From NCBI GenBank assembly GCA_011390515.1, contig JAABSJ010000001.1, positions 48,320-112,319 on the forward strand: 64,000 nucleotides of DNA, given 5' to 3'. The notes below the pieces were generated by a model. The model made no database searches. It was given only the letters and a program-made list of their open reading frames with translations, and had not been told where the DNA came from. This DNA comes from Oscillatoria sp. (GTDB taxonomy: Bacteria > Cyanobacteriota > Cyanobacteriia > Cyanobacteriales > Laspinemataceae). This document shows positions 47,756 to 57,040 of this stretch, one piece after another. The position numbers and the translations under genes are program-made. Within the stretch, counting starts at the first letter, position 1; each line of letters opens with the position of its first letter.

Positions 47756-48048
47756 TGACAGCAGCAAGTTTGTTGGGCGACAGCCGACTTATTATGGCAT
47801 GAGTTGGGTCTAGTCCATGCATTGTTTTGGCCGAAGAAACCCCAGCGGGTCCTTCCTGTTCAGCCCCGGGGAACTCCGGGTCCCCAGAGCGTTTTTGAGA
47901 GAGTGCCTGAGAATCCTTTGCCGGTTCAGGGTCATCAGTCCGGTCCAGGTTAGAAACCGGGTTTTTTGAGCAAATCTCTGCCCCAAACGCCACCAAGTCT
48001 GGATAAAAACCCGGTTTCTGGTCTGCTGGACTTAATCCTGTACCCGGG
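47756..48048. repeat. Gap with a third AAACCCGGTTTCT pair
   Basis: TAGAAACCGGGTTTTTTG (47951-47968) and AAAAACCCGGTTTCTGG (48004-48020) are inverted and 35 nt apart, just after the chlD stop. No gene is seen; the pair may serve as a chlD terminator. Confidence 0.5.
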
Positions 48049-50109
48049 TCAAGAGCGAGATTTCATTTCTGCTAGTGCACCTCTAGCCATATCGGCGATC
48101 GCCCGGTCCGTGGCCTTGGGTAAACTATAATATCGACCCCCTGCCGCTTTGGCCAACTCTTTCGCAAACCCCGTAGAAACGAACTTATTCTCTGTATCAA
48201 TCATCAACAACTGCATTCCCACCCCGCGAATTTTACCGGCAATGTTGAGCAATTCCCCCTTAATATCCGGTTTCTCACCTTCGATTGGCGGTTCACCCAA
48301 GGACCGAGACAAGGGAACATTTCCCCGTCCATCGGTAATGGCCACGATCGCCACTTGACCGATATCCCCCGATTGTTGAGCATTTAACCCCACCCGCACT
48401 GCCGTACTTAACCCATGTGCTAAAGGTGATCCACCGCCACAGGGCAAGCGTTCCAACCGTCTGCGGGCGGAAGTAATCGATCGCGTCGGAGGTAGCAACA
48501 CATCCGCCTGTTCTCCCCGAAACGGAATCAAGGCGATTTGGTCGCGGTTTTGATACGCTTCTGTCAGCAGTTGTAAGACAGCCCCTTTCGCCGATTGCAT
48601 CCGGTTGAGTGCCATCGAACCCGAGGCATCCACCACAAAAATAATTAAAGACCCGGCTTTTCTCGCCAAGCGCTTCGATCGCAAATCTCCCTGTTCTACA
48701 ATTACCTTGCGGTCCGGTTGCTTTTCCCGACGGGCTTTTTGATAGGGGGCAGCAGCGCGTAATGTCGCATCCACCGCCACCCGTTGCACCTTGCCCTTGG
48801 GTAACATTGGCTTAATATACCGTCCGCGATCGTCAGAAAAAATAATGCTGCGACTGCCTGACTTACCTTGCCGCTTCGCCATTTGTGCGAAATACAGCAC
48901 ACTCGGGTCCATAATCACCCCTTCAGGATCGAACAAAAACTCCTCGGGAATACTTTGTTCCTGTTCCGGTTGTTCCTGTTCTTCCTGTTCTTCCTGTTCT
49001 TCCGGTTCTTCCTCCTCCGGTTCATCTTGTTGCTGATCCGAGTTGTCTTGCTGCGGTGGCGGTGGCGGTGGCGGTGGCGGTTGTTCCTCCTCCGGTGGGG
49101 TTTGGACAATCGTTGAACGGGGGACAATCACCAATTCCACCGCCCGACGCAGGTCCTCGGCATTGACTGCGGTGCGACCATCCAGGGCCGCTGATGCCTT
49201 GGCGACGCGCAGGGCAAATAATTCGGCGCGATGTCCCTGAACGCCGCCTCGGAGGGCTTCATTGACGAGATAGGCGATTTGGTCCGAGTTAATTTCTACA
49301 TCTTTTAACCATTCTCGGGCGAGGAGAATTTGGGTTTTCAGGTTGTCGATATCTTCGGTGTATTGGTGTAAGAATGCCTGGGGAGAGGCGGAGTAAGATA
49401 AGGCTTGTTCCACCGCTTCCACGCGCTGATCGAGGCCGAGGACCCCATCTGCGGAGAGGGTAATGGCAATGCGATCGAGCAGATGTTCGCGCAGGGACCC
49501 TTCCTCGGGGTTATAGGTGGCGATAAACAGGGGTCGGCAGGGATGTTGGAAGCTAATCCCTTCCCGTTCGATTTGGTTGCGTCCATCGGTGAGGACGCTT
49601 AACAGCAGGTTGGCAATTTGGTCATCGAGGAGGTTGATTTCATCGATATAGAGTACCCCCCGATGCGCTTGGGCGAGTAAACCCGGTTGAAATACGGTGT
49701 CTCCTTGCTTGACCGACTGTTCCACATCCACGGACCCTAAGAGGCGGTCTTCGGTGACTCCGAGGGGGATTTGGACAAAGGGGGCGGGAATGATTTGGGT
49801 GGGAACCTCATCCGGGGTAGTGCCGTTGGTCCCTTGGGTCGGATAAGTTTCTCGGGTGAGGTCGTCCCATTCATCGGGATTGCTGGGATTGCAGTTGGCG
49901 AGGGAGTCTTTGACGACTTCAATTGGGGGTAACAGGGCGTGGATGGCACGCGCCATCACGGATTTGGCGGTTCCCCGACGACCGGCGATCGCCAGTCCTC
50001 CCAATCCGGGGTCTACTGCGGTTAACAGTAGGGCGAGTTTAATCGCCTCCTGACCGACAACTGCTGTCAGAGGAAATGCTGTGAGGGTAGAGGTGCTGGG
50101 CGCGGGCAT
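48049..50109 (-). CDS. chlD: Magnesium chelatase subunit D
   Basis: ChlD forms the AAA+ motor ring with ChlI and helps ChlH insert magnesium into protoporphyrin IX, the first committed step of chlorophyll synthesis. The 686-residue protein has an AAA+-like N-terminal half ([27 protein letters not shown] in place of Walker [14 protein letters not shown]), a long Pro- then Glu/Gln-rich linker (about 340-400), and a C-terminal integrin-like domain with the MIDAS motif [11 protein letters not shown]. These are the family's regular parts. The ATG at 50109 has no strong ribosome site but the N-terminus is normal. It is divergent from the AI-2E permease gene. Confidence 0.96.
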   Translation of the reverse strand: MPAPSTSTLTAFPLTAVVGQEAIKLALLLTAVDPGLGGLAIAGRRGTAKSVMARAIHALLPPIEVVKDSLANCNPSNPDEWDDLTRETYPTQGTNGTTPDEVPTQIIPAPFVQIPLGVTEDRLLGSVDVEQSVKQGDTVFQPGLLAQAHRGVLYIDEINLLDDQIANLLLSVLTDGRNQIEREGISFQHPCRPLFIATYNPEEGSLREHLLDRIAITLSADGVLGLDQRVEAVEQALSYSASPQAFLHQYTEDIDNLKTQILLAREWLKDVEINSDQIAYLVNEALRGGVQGHRAELFALRVAKASAALDGRTAVNAEDLRRAVELVIVPRSTIVQTPPEEEQPPPPPPPPPQQDNSDQQQDEPEEEEPEEQEEQEEQEQPEQEQSIPEEFLFDPEGVIMDPSVLYFAQMAKRQGKSGSRSIIFSDDRGRYIKPMLPKGKVQRVAVDATLRAAAPYQKARREKQPDRKVIVEQGDLRSKRLARKAGSLIIFVVDASGSMALNRMQSAKGAVLQLLTEAYQNRDQIALIPFRGEQADVLLPPTRSITSARRRLERLPCGGGSPLAHGLSTAVRVGLNAQQSGDIGQVAIVAITDGRGNVPLSRSLGEPPIEGEKPDIKGELLNIAGKIRGVGMQLLMIDTENKFVSTGFAKELAKAAGGRYYSLPKATDRAIADMARGALAEMKSRS

Positions 50110-50286
50110 GGTTTGAATAATTGCTAGTCCAATGGTTCAGAATATCAAAAAAGCGGGCGGGTCCGGGGATTTTTTACTGGGTAGGGGCAGTTGCCTGCCC
50201 TAAAATCGCGGCCCCTCTCCCCATTTCGCAGAGGTCATGGGCTATATTCCTAAAGGAAAGTTTATTATCGCGCGCGAGCAACACCT

Positions 50287-51372
50287 GTGAAATTTGGTCA
50301 ATGGCTGGGGTTTGTTGCCATTCTGATTTCCCTTTATATTCTGTGGGAAATTCGGCAATTGTTGTTACTGTTATTTGTTGCGGTTGTTTTTGCTACTGCT
50401 TTAAATAGTATTGCCAAGCAGTTCCAGAAGCGATTACGTCTCAACCGCACGGTTGCTATTTTCATCACTCTCTCTTTGACGGTTTTGTTCAATGTGCTGT
50501 TTATTTGGCTGGTGGTTCCTCAGTTTCTGGAACAATCCCAACGGATGATTGAGCTATTACCGCAAGTGTTTCTAGCGTTGCGGGTTTGGCTGCGATCGCT
50601 GGAGACTCAGTTGCCCCTTTGGTTACCGCAACCCCCGAGTCTGGCTGAGTTGATTGTGCAGTTGCAGCCATTTGTTCTGCGATCGGTCACGAATTTTTTC
50701 GATTTCTTCTCTAATTCCTTTAGAATTGCCCTTCAATTTTTATTTGTGATTGTGCTGACTTTAATGCTGTTAGCCAATCCGTTGGAATATCGGCAGGCAT
50801 TTGTCCGGCTATTTCCCTCTTTTTATCGCCGTCGTACCCATGAAATTTTAGATGAATGTGAAATTGCTTTAGGAAACTGGTTGGCCGGAATTACGATTAA
50901 TTGTATTTTTATCGGGAGTTTAAGTGGAATCGGCCTCTGGATCTTAAAAGTGGATCTGGTTTTAGTTCATGCGTTGATGGCAGGGCTTTTTAATTTTATT
51001 CCCAATATTGGCCCAACCATGAGCGCGGTTTTTCCCTTGATGATTGCGTTATTAGATGCCCCTTGGAAAGCCTTGGCCGTGTTGATTTGGTATATCATCA
51101 TTCAACAGATTGAAAGTTATTGGCTGACCCCTACGGTGATGGCCAAACAAGTGTCTTTGTTACCGGCGGTGACCTTGGTAGCACAAATTTTCTTTGCCAG
51201 TATTTTTGGAGTGTTGGGATTATTGTTAGCTCTCCCGTTGACCGTAGTCGCTCAAATTTGGATTCAAGAGTTATATTTTAAGGATATTATGGATAAATGG
51301 AAAAAGAGACCTTCTAAATATGAATTGGAGGGGGGCGATCGCCAGGGTGAAAGGGCTACCGAATCCATATAA
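50287..51372 (+). CDS. AI-2E family (PerM-like) membrane transporter
   Basis: A 361-residue integral membrane protein with seven or eight hydrophobic segments. It begins MKFGQWLGFVAILISLYILW and shows the family signature region HALMAGLFNFIPNIGPTMSA (about 235-255) with the GP loop, followed by two final helices ending LLLALPLTVVAQIW. The family exports small molecules or ions; members named for AI-2 export or Na+/H+ exchange exist, and the substrate here is unknown. Start is GTG 50287. It is transcribed away from chlD, and its 3' end faces the antiporter gene with only 15 nt between stops. Confidence 0.9.
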   Translation: MKFGQWLGFVAILISLYILWEIRQLLLLLFVAVVFATALNSIAKQFQKRLRLNRTVAIFITLSLTVLFNVLFIWLVVPQFLEQSQRMIELLPQVFLALRVWLRSLETQLPLWLPQPPSLAELIVQLQPFVLRSVTNFFDFFSNSFRIALQFLFVIVLTLMLLANPLEYRQAFVRLFPSFYRRRTHEILDECEIALGNWLAGITINCIFIGSLSGIGLWILKVDLVLVHALMAGLFNFIPNIGPTMSAVFPLMIALLDAPWKALAVLIWYIIIQQIESYWLTPTVMAKQVSLLPAVTLVAQIFFASIFGVLGLLLALPLTVVAQIWIQELYFKDIMDKWKKRPSKYELEGGDRQGERATESI

Positions 51373-51387
51373 AATCATCCAGAGTGA

Positions 51388-53181
51388 TTAACATAAGACC
51401 TCTTGCTTTGATTCGGTGATCGATCCCCCTTTCCCCCCCTTAGATCCCCCTCCCCTCCCCCTTGAGAAGGGGGAGGCCAGAGGAATATAGCGGTTCCCGG
51501 ACTGAGGAAATCGGGTAATCAGAACCGGGACTGGCGATCGTCGCACAATCCGATCAATTACGTTGCCAAAGAAATTTTCCCGATAGGTAGAGAATCCTTT
51601 CCACCCACAGATAATTAAGGTGGCATTGCGTTCCGAGGCGATGCGAACAATTCCCCCGGCGATCGCTGCATCAATTCGACCAATCGTTTCCACGGCTACC
51701 GTTGCCGCATGAGCAATGGTTTCTGCCGCTGCTAATAACTGGGTTTGTTGAATTCTTTGTTCGGGAAAAATCGTGCCATTTCTGTCCGAAAGAACGTGCA
51801 AGGGGAGCAAGGTTCCTTTGGAGTTTTTGGCCAACAAAATCGCCAAATTTAACAGATTATCTTCTGTACTGGGGTTGGCAACGGGAACTAAAACGCGATC
51901 GGTCAACCCTGCTGTTTCACGGGGGGTCGTTTTCTCCTCGGGTTTGACTCCTTTTCCCCATTTGGCAGTAATCCAGGGAGAAGCAATACAACTCACCAGA
52001 ATCATCGCAATAATCCCATTCACGGTGACTTCATCCACCAGTTCTATCTCATAAGCAACCGTCACAGCAGCTAAAGTGGAAGCGGCTTGAGCAACGGATA
52101 AACCAAATACGACCATTGTACTGGGAAAGGTCCAGCCAAATAGCTTCCCTGAACCCCATGCCGCTATATATTTAGCAATAAATTCAGCAGCAATCATGAC
52201 CCCGGCGACTAGGAGCGATCGCGGTTCACTAATCAGAATCATCGGGTCAATTAACATCCCCACAGACAGCAGAAAGAAGGGGACAAAGAGCGTATTTCCA
52301 ATAAACTGAATCCGATTCATTAACGGACTCAAAGCCGGAATCAGTTGAGTAATCGCCACCCCCGCTAAAAATGCTCCAATAATGGCCTCAATTTCAATCA
52401 GTTGCGCCACATAAGAAACCACCAGCAAGGTAGCCACAACAAAGGTAAATTCTGCCCCTTCATCATGACCAAATTTTCTAAAAAACCATCGCCCCAGTTT
52501 GGGAACTCCCCACAAGGTGGCAACGGTATAAATTGCCAAGGCAGGGATGAGAAACAGCCAAAATTCTAGGGTTAATTCACCCCCGTATGCTTTGACAACA
52601 ACGGCTAATACTAACAACGCCAGGACGTTCGTGATTAAGGTTCCGCCCAAGGTAGCCGTTACCGCTTGGGCGCGCATGATTCCCAGGCGGGTCAAAACGG
52701 GCAATGCCAGCAGGGTATGAGAGGCAAAACAAGAGGCAACAAGAATTGAGGCTAACCAACTATATCCTAGCAACAACATCGCCCCCGTTCCTAATACCAT
52801 CGGAATGGCAAAGGTAGACAACCCAAAAACAATGGCTTGATCAGCATTGAGTTTGAGGTCACCTAAACTGGTTTCTAACCCTGCCATAAACATTAAAAAT
52901 AGTAACCCCACTGTGCCTAATAGCACAATCGTTTCATCCCGGGCTAATAGTCCCAAACCGTAGGGTCCGATGACGACTCCAGCTAGAATTAAACCCACAA
53001 TTCCCGGCATTTTTAACCGCTCAAACACCAAAGGCGCGACGAGCATCATCGCCATAATAATCAAAAAAATGGCAACGGGGTCTTTAATGGGGCCGCTTAA
53101 AACTTGAGCCAAGGGAGTTTCTATCAACACCCTGGTGATTTCTCCCCCATTCGTTTCAATGAACAGCCAAAGGTTTGCCAT
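51388..53181 (-). CDS. Cation/proton antiporter with C-terminal UspA-like domain
   Basis: The 597-residue protein has a CPA2-type membrane domain of about 12 helices (residues 35-410, with MPGIVGLILAGVVIGPYGLG and GAFLAGVAITQL) and a universal-stress-protein-like cytoplasmic domain (about 430-560, ending IICGWKGFSTYRENFFGNVI and RRSPVPVLITRFP). It probably exchanges Na+ or K+ for H+. The last 37 residues, from SGNRYIPLASPFSRG to the end, are encoded by two repeat fragments: a family D end (51487-51506) and a truncated family A element (51396-51486), so the native C-terminus was replaced by insertion. The stop TAA lies just beyond the element's end. Confidence 0.9.
   Translation of the reverse strand: MANLWLFIETNGGEITRVLIETPLAQVLSGPIKDPVAIFLIIMAMMLVAPLVFERLKMPGIVGLILAGVVIGPYGLGLLARDETIVLLGTVGLLFLMFMAGLETSLGDLKLNADQAIVFGLSTFAIPMVLGTGAMLLLGYSWLASILVASCFASHTLLALPVLTRLGIMRAQAVTATLGGTLITNVLALLVLAVVVKAYGGELTLEFWLFLIPALAIYTVATLWGVPKLGRWFFRKFGHDEGAEFTFVVATLLVVSYVAQLIEIEAIIGAFLAGVAITQLIPALSPLMNRIQFIGNTLFVPFFLLSVGMLIDPMILISEPRSLLVAGVMIAAEFIAKYIAAWGSGKLFGWTFPSTMVVFGLSVAQAASTLAAVTVAYEIELVDEVTVNGIIAMILVSCIASPWITAKWGKGVKPEEKTTPRETAGLTDRVLVPVANPSTEDNLLNLAILLAKNSKGTLLPLHVLSDRNGTIFPEQRIQQTQLLAAAETIAHAATVAVETIGRIDAAIAGGIVRIASERNATLIICGWKGFSTYRENFFGNVIDRIVRRSPVPVLITRFPQSGNRYIPLASPFSRGRGGGSKGGKGGSITESKQEVLC
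51396..51486. mobile_element. Truncated family A element inside the antiporter 3' end
   Basis: Has the AGACCTCTTGC left end and the GATCCCCCTCCCCTCCCCC to CCAGAGGAATA core, then stops where a family D end TATAGCGGTTCCCGGACTGA (51487 on) begins. The right family A end is missing and no 3-bp duplication can be checked. Confidence 0.7.
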
Positions 53182-53316
53182 AAACGAACTCCGGGTAATC
53201 GTATTTGTAAAAAGGTGATTTTCTGTGTTTCAGTTTATAACATATTTTTTGTTTTTATGCTTTTGTGGAAAGTTGAGGGGCATTTTAAAAATCAGGATAA
53301 ATATTAAAAAAAAAAT

Positions 53317-53386
53317 ATGGGAGCATCTCAATTTTGAAAAGAAACCTAACCCCCCAGCCCCCTTTTTAAAATTGAGATGCTCCCAT
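53317..53386. repeat. 70-bp inverted repeat with 19-bp perfect arms
   Basis: ATGGGAGCATCTCAATTTT at 53317-53335 and AAAATTGAGATGCTCCCAT at 53368-53386 enclose a C-rich loop. The rest of the gap 53182-53522 is A/T-rich and holds the two divergent promoters; no gene is seen. Confidence 0.8.
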
Positions 53387-53522
53387 CGCCCCTGACTTCA
53401 CCCCTGATTGAGTCGAGCACTCCTAGCTGAAATTCCCAACTTAGACGAGCGATCGCCCCTAACTCCCAGCAGCTTTGTTAAACTGAAACCGAGGCTGTAC
53501 AAAGGGATGACTGAGTAGCAAC

Positions 53523-54326
53523 ATGAAGATTTCCGAGATCATTCAATGGTTTGAAGGCTGGGCAAACCCAGCATGGCAAGAAAAATGGGATAATTGTGGT
53601 TGGCAAATCGAACCGGGAATTTTACCCGAACCGGCGCGGGTGTTAGTCTGTTTAACTCCCACCTTAGCCGTCATGGAAGAAGCCGTCGCCCTCCAACAAA
53701 CCGATGAACCTGTTAATTTAATCTTTGCTCACCATCCCCTGATTTTTGGAGGAGTCAATTCCCTCTGTAGCGGTGAGGCAATTGGTGAGATGGCAAAACT
53801 TGCCTTTACCCATCGCATCGGCATTTACAGCGCTCACACCAACTTTGACCAAGTGAATCATGGGACTGCTGATGTCTTAGCACAATGGTTAAATCTTAAA
53901 CAAGTCAAGGCGGTTGTCCCTACCCAACCGGGACTCGGTTATGGAAGAATCGGACAACTAGAACCGGCACTTCCCCTCCAGGATTTGTTAACCCTAATTC
54001 AAGAAAAATTGCAGCCGCCAGAACTGATTGTTTCTCCGGCTGACCCCCAGAAGCGCATCCGCAGGGTAGCGGTTTTAGGCGGTTCGGGAGCGAGTTATAT
54101 CGATGCCGTGGTCGAAGCCGGTGCCGAGGCTTATCTCACCTCAGATTGCAAATTTCATCAATTCCAGGAAGCGCGCGATCGCGGCTTAGTCCTAATTGAC
54201 GCCGGTCATTATGCCACCGAACGCCCCGCCTGCGATCGGCTGGTGGAAAAATTAAGTAAAGCGGGAGTAGACTCGGTAAAATTGAGTACCCAAGATGAAG
54301 ATTTCCGCCAGTTTTTCCGGAGATAG
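53523..54326 (+). CDS. Nif3-like dinuclear metal centre protein
   Basis: This 267-residue member of the Nif3/YbgI (DUF34) family has EKWDNCGWQ, the metal-binding AHHPLIFGG, SAHTNFDQVNHG, and C-terminal DAGHYATERP, whose His and Glu complete the two-metal site in solved structures. The family forms hexameric toroids and is linked to GTP cyclohydrolase-related and metal functions, but no reaction is established. The start ATG lies within CAACATG at 53523. It stands alone. Assignment to the family is firm; activity is unknown. Confidence 0.92.
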   Translation: MKISEIIQWFEGWANPAWQEKWDNCGWQIEPGILPEPARVLVCLTPTLAVMEEAVALQQTDEPVNLIFAHHPLIFGGVNSLCSGEAIGEMAKLAFTHRIGIYSAHTNFDQVNHGTADVLAQWLNLKQVKAVVPTQPGLGYGRIGQLEPALPLQDLLTLIQEKLQPPELIVSPADPQKRIRRVAVLGGSGASYIDAVVEAGAEAYLTSDCKFHQFQEARDRGLVLIDAGHYATERPACDRLVEKLSKAGVDSVKLSTQDEDFRQFFRR

Positions 54327-54475
54327 GTCCGGCAAACATCCCCTACTGAGTAGAGGAGTTTTCTAGAGAAATTAAGCCGTTGATGGGAGTTGACAAGTGT
54401 CAATATCAAAAAACCCGCTTGCTCTCAAAGAAATCATCTAGGGTTTCCCCTAGTGATTCGCGTAGAATTTGTCCA

Positions 54476-54512
54476 TTATGAAAACGAGTTTTAACAATCA
54501 GATTTGGGATCA
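54476..54512. repeat. Family C end fragment at a gene 3' end
   Basis: GAGTTTTAACAATCAGATTTGGGAT matches the right end of family C (TTTTAACAACCGGATTTGGT) with a few changes. No left end is near. It supplies the stop codon of the ligase gene. Confidence 0.5.
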
Positions 54513-55324
54513 GAACCCTCATTTGAGTCTTTCCCACACCCCAGATCTGGGTTAGCGAATGGGTTAGCGAAGCGGTTGATTTCCTCCCATTCACTCTCAG
54601 AAAGAGGTTGAGGAATCAACTGCACCCCGAAACAACCCGAAGCAGACTCCACCAAGGAGGCGATCGCCCGTTCCCGGATCACCTCCAACGGCAAAGACAG
54701 CACCGACAACCCCGAATGCACCCGTCCTTCCGTTCCAAACACCTCAGAAAACAACTCCGGCGACGGATTTAACTGCATCGAACCCTGCTGCAAAAGAGCC
54801 CCATTACGCCGGAGTTGAGCACTGCCAATAAACTTCTCCCCCGATGGCAACACCAAATCCGCACCCGTTGCCGTCGCGAAACAATTCGCCGTCTGCCGGT
54901 ATCCCCGTCTTGCCTGACCATACCCCAACTCCACCCCCAAACTGCGCCAACCCGCGATTAAAAACTCACAAATCGCCTCATATCCCGGCACAGGAGAGCG
55001 TTTCGCCCCAATCCCCTCCCCCACATCCGGATCCGACATCACCACCATATAAGTCAAATCCCCGTGATGCAACACCGCCCGACCCCCAGTCGGACGCCGC
55101 ACCAACTCAATCGGCATCCCCTGCCACCTTAAATCCTCCCACCGTTGGGGCCAGCGCCGTTGATGGTAACCCAGAGAAATCGCCACCGGGTCCCAGGTAT
55201 AAAATCGCAACACCGGGGGATGATTCCCCGAGACATACTGGTCTAGTAACCATAAATCGATGGTCATCTGCATGGAACCGCTCACCTGAATCGGTGGAAT
55301 CAATCGCCAAAGGGGACTGTGCAT
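54491..55324 (-). CDS. Lipoate/octanoyl protein transferase (BPL/LplA/LipM-like)
   Basis: From ATG 55324 the protein is 277 residues and starts MHSPLWRLIPPIQVSGSMQM. It has the biotin/lipoate protein ligase fold: RRPTGGRAVLHHGDLTYMVV, the likely acyl-accepting Cys in TANCFATATGADL and the conserved Lys in GEKFIGSAQLRR. Such enzymes attach octanoate or lipoate to E2 subunits of keto-acid dehydrogenases and the glycine cleavage H-protein. The last residues (from about SDPKSDC) are read from a family C repeat fragment that also gives the TAA stop, so the natural tail may have been altered. A longer frame to 55378 exists; no ribosome site decides. Confidence 0.85.
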   Translation of the reverse strand: MHSPLWRLIPPIQVSGSMQMTIDLWLLDQYVSGNHPPVLRFYTWDPVAISLGYHQRRWPQRWEDLRWQGMPIELVRRPTGGRAVLHHGDLTYMVVMSDPDVGEGIGAKRSPVPGYEAICEFLIAGWRSLGVELGYGQARRGYRQTANCFATATGADLVLPSGEKFIGSAQLRRNGALLQQGSMQLNPSPELFSEVFGTEGRVHSGLSVLSLPLEVIRERAIASLVESASGCFGVQLIPQPLSESEWEEINRFANPFANPDLGCGKDSNEGSDPKSDC

Positions 55325-55567
55325 CAGTAAAGAATTAAGAGTGCTTTGGATCGGGTAGGAGCCTGTAGACAACATCAAGGTCGTTACATATCTTACCTCC
55401 CTTTAACCCACTCATTCCTGGGGGAAGGTTAACGGCTTTTGCTGTTGACTCGAACAACTCCCAGAAACCTGTTAAATCCATGCTTGAACAGGGGAAGGAA
55501 TATTTGCTAGACTGAATTAACCAAAGAGCAAAAATTATCCTATAAAAATGGCGGAGGAACTAACCCC

Positions 55568-55792
55568 ATGAACTTAGAACAGGCCGTTTTAGAAAAGTTG
55601 CGGACATTAACCCCTGACAAGCAGCAAGAAGTCTTAGATTTTGCGGAATTTCTTCACCAAAAGAACCCGCATAAACGACCGTTGAAGAGTGTCAAAGGAT
55701 TGTGGGCTGATTTAAAAGTTGATATTACGGAAGAAGACATTGCCCAAGCCCGAAAAGAAATGTGGGGAAATTTTCCCCGGGAGGATATTTAA
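55568..55792 (+). CDS. Antitoxin, DUF2281-type
   Basis: A 74-residue protein, MNLEQAVLEKLRTLTPDKQQ onward, with EVLDFAEFLHQK, the helical core of DUF2281 proteins that act as antitoxins beside PIN-domain toxins. The acidic C-terminal part (ITEEDIAQARKEMWG) probably binds the toxin. Its stop overlaps the toxin start as TAATG. GGAGG lies 9 nt before the ATG. Confidence 0.85.
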   Translation: MNLEQAVLEKLRTLTPDKQQEVLDFAEFLHQKNPHKRPLKSVKGLWADLKVDITEEDIAQARKEMWGNFPREDI

Positions 55793-56196
55793 TGACCGCC
55801 GTTGTAGCTGACACTCATACAATTATTTGGTATTTGCGTGAAAATGCCCTATTATCCGCATCAGCCCTAAATGCTTTGGATAATGCATTAGACCGAGAAT
55901 CTCCAATTTATGTGTCAGCAATTTCCATAGTAGAAGTAAGCTATCTAGTAGAAAGGTATCGATTACCCGAAGAGGCATTTGGGCAATTGATTAATGCTCT
56001 ATCGGATGCTGGAACGGGTTTAGCAGTAGCTTCACTGGATTTAATTACGGCACAAACTTTACGACAGATTCCCCGAGATGTAGTGCCAGATATGCCAGAC
56101 CGGATTATTGCGGCGACTGCTTTATCTTTAAATCTTCCCTTAGTCACCCGTGACCGAAAAATTCAGGCATTAAGGACGATTCAGACGATTTGGTAA
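55792..56196 (+). CDS. PIN-domain toxin (VapC-like)
   Basis: The 134-residue protein begins MTAVVADTHTIIWYLRENAL. The PIN fold is clear: Asp7 in VADTHTIIW, Glu in SIVEVSYL, and the Asp pair in PDMPDRIIAATALSL and VTRDRKIQ, together the acidic metal site of PIN ribonucleases. VapC toxins cleave tRNA or rRNA unless bound by antitoxin. The ATG overlaps the antitoxin stop by one base, which couples the two. The pair is intact and presumably active; target RNA unknown. Confidence 0.88.
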   Translation: MTAVVADTHTIIWYLRENALLSASALNALDNALDRESPIYVSAISIVEVSYLVERYRLPEEAFGQLINALSDAGTGLAVASLDLITAQTLRQIPRDVVPDMPDRIIAATALSLNLPLVTRDRKIQALRTIQTIW

Positions 56197-56206
56197 TTCC
56201 TACAAT

Positions 56207-56355
56207 CGATGGTCATTGGTCCTTGGTCATTGGTCCTTGGTCCTTGGTTCTTGGGCCTTGGGCCTTGGGCCTTGGTCCTTAGTATTCAAAAATCCAAATG
56301 ACAAATGACCAATGACCAATGACAAATAACAAATGACCAATGACCAATGACCCTC
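56207..56355. repeat. Inverted pair of short tandem repeat arrays
   Basis: Left arm 56213-56281 is made of CATTGGTCCTTGGT and GGGCCTT units; the right arm 56298-56350 is made of TGACCAA and CAAATGA units in inverse sense. Together they can fold back. Same unit type as at 60299-60630. Confidence 0.75.
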
Positions 56356-56360
56356 TACAC

Positions 56361-56837
56361 CTATTGTCCGTATTCCGCCAGCAGTTTTTCATCATTTTCA
56401 TCAGCGATCGCCGCTACGATGGTGACGCATCGCGAAATTTCGCTGGGATTGAGGTCCATGACGGTGCGACTACAGAGGACCGTCACTCGGTCGTCCACAA
56501 TGCCAAAGTGGGCTTCATAAGTGGTTAACCAGTTCATTTCCAATAACTTCCGCATTAACTCCGGTTCATTCTTGGCGGGGAGTTGGAGGACGAAGGACCA
56601 AACCGTTAAAGTATCCTCATCACTGGTCCCGGACAGTTGCACGAACACCTCAACGGTACCGTATTTGAATTTCCAAAGATGACCCGATTCGTTGAGCGCG
56701 AACATCACCTTTTGGTCCTGAGCCAAACTGCCAATGACGGTTTCAAGTTCCTCTACGAGGTTAGTCTCTGAAGGCTCCTCTAATAACTCTTCCGTAGAAG
56801 GGATGGGAGTGCATTCGGTTTCTAAGTCTGTTGTCAT
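56361..56837 (-). CDS. YbjN-domain protein
   Basis: From ATG 56837 the protein is 158 residues. After an acidic N-terminus of about 25 residues comes a YbjN/type III-chaperone-like fold: GHLWKFKYGTVEVFVQLSG, TLTVWSFVLQLPAKNEPELM, LLEMNWLTTYEAHFGIVDDR and VTVLCSRTVMDLNPSEISR. Members are small cytoplasmic proteins often tied to stress or to binding partners, without known catalysis. Upstream in-frame codons to 56918 lack a ribosome site. It is not linked to the toxin pair, from which tandem repeats separate it. Confidence 0.82.
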   Translation of the reverse strand: MTTDLETECTPIPSTEELLEEPSETNLVEELETVIGSLAQDQKVMFALNESGHLWKFKYGTVEVFVQLSGTSDEDTLTVWSFVLQLPAKNEPELMRKLLEMNWLTTYEAHFGIVDDRVTVLCSRTVMDLNPSEISRCVTIVAAIADENDEKLLAEYGQ

Positions 56838-57040
56838 GATCAGGTTCCTACTGGTGCATCGTTGGGTTTTTCTTAGACCTTGTATAGCGTATCCATGCCG
56901 TTTCTGTCTACTCTCCAAGGACTGATAGATTGCGGTGGCATTGATAATTCTGAGCTAAGGATGACTGAGGGTGGCGGCTGATTGGATGGGGGCGATCGCC
57001 TCAGCCATAAAAGGCGATCGCCCAGTTCAAGTCGCCCCAC

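Noticed and set aside
48791-49240. Frames rich in Ser/Gly/Cys or Phe/Leu opposite chlD
   Set aside because: Antisense readings of the Glu/Gln/Pro-rich linker of ChlD.
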